NCBI GenBank assembly: GCA_938049075.1
Contig: CALICZ010000087.1
Span: 1-14,220 of the forward strand
DNA from: an uncultured Candidatus Saccharibacteria bacterium
Lineage (GTDB): Bacteria; Patescibacteriota; Saccharimonadia; Saccharimonadales; Saccharimonadaceae
DNA length: 14,220 bases
Direction: 5' to 3'
Below, piece after piece: positions 14,182-14,220 of the stretch. Position numbers and translations under genes: made by a program. A model generated the notes under the pieces. That model ran no database searches. It had not been told where the DNA came from and worked only from the letters and a program-made list of their open reading frames with translations. Positions within the stretch are counted from its first letter, which is position 1, and each line of letters begins with the position of its first letter.

Positions 14182-14220
14182 TTCGAGACTCTCATCTCCC
14201 CCTTCACCGCCTCGTTACCA

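Noticed and set aside
1..14220. CRISPR array, tRNA, rRNA, transposase or integrase
   Set aside because: No regularly spaced repeats, RNA gene consensus or recombinase motifs were seen on either strand.

Overview
The window is about 14 kb of bacterial DNA with standard stop-codon use: TAA, TAG and TGA all end genes, so UGA is not recoded as in Gracilibacteria or Absconditabacteria. The content is a cell-surface carbohydrate region plus a few accessory genes. Tightly packed genes, several transcription units starting at an extended -10 box only 6-10 bases before the ATG, and families common in small-genome bacteria suggest Patescibacteria/CPR, perhaps Saccharibacteria. That assignment is inference: no rRNA or taxonomic marker gene is present.

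Layout. (a) 1-667: a small charged orphan protein on the minus strand, with a near-consensus promoter and a strong hairpin terminator, then a 250-base non-coding gap ending in a second strong terminator. (b) 668-1417: a DUF3800 (RNase H-like) gene whose 3' end is shifted out of frame. (c) 4077 down to 1624: a minus-strand unit with an atypical short-chain epimerase/reductase followed by two paralogous TIM-barrel sugar isomerase/epimerase genes, each with its own -10 box. (d) 4170-6323: a divergent plus-strand gene for a 717-aa polytopic membrane protein that looks like a GT-C transferase. (e) 11964 down to 6358: a minus-strand chain of overlapping genes, namely a GT-C-like membrane protein broken into two frames, a DAO-type FAD oxidoreductase, a GtrB/ArnC-like membrane-anchored GT2, a soluble DPM1-like GT2 and another GT-C-like membrane protein. 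(f) 12031-14181: a divergent plus-strand 716-aa GT2-GT4 fusion.

How it may work. The two GT2 proteins resemble enzymes that charge polyprenyl phosphate with one sugar in the cytoplasm. The three GT-C-like membrane proteins resemble enzymes that use such lipid-linked sugars outside the membrane. The FAD enzyme and the epimerase/TIM-barrel trio could supply or modify an unusual sugar, and the GT2-GT4 fusion could build a cytoplasmic chain. No initiating phosphoglycosyltransferase, Wzx flippase, Wzy polymerase or ABC exporter is visible, so this is either part of a larger locus or a set of decorating enzymes that act on something made elsewhere.

Odd points. Two genes (DUF3800 and the first GT-C) are each broken by what looks like one base in a homopolymer run, which may be sequencing error or real decay. 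Several catalytic motifs are altered: the GtrB-like GT2 lacks its DxD, the second TIM barrel has Asp where its paralogue has the likely metal-binding His, and the epimerase has Tyr-x3-Arg in place of Tyr-x3-Lys.
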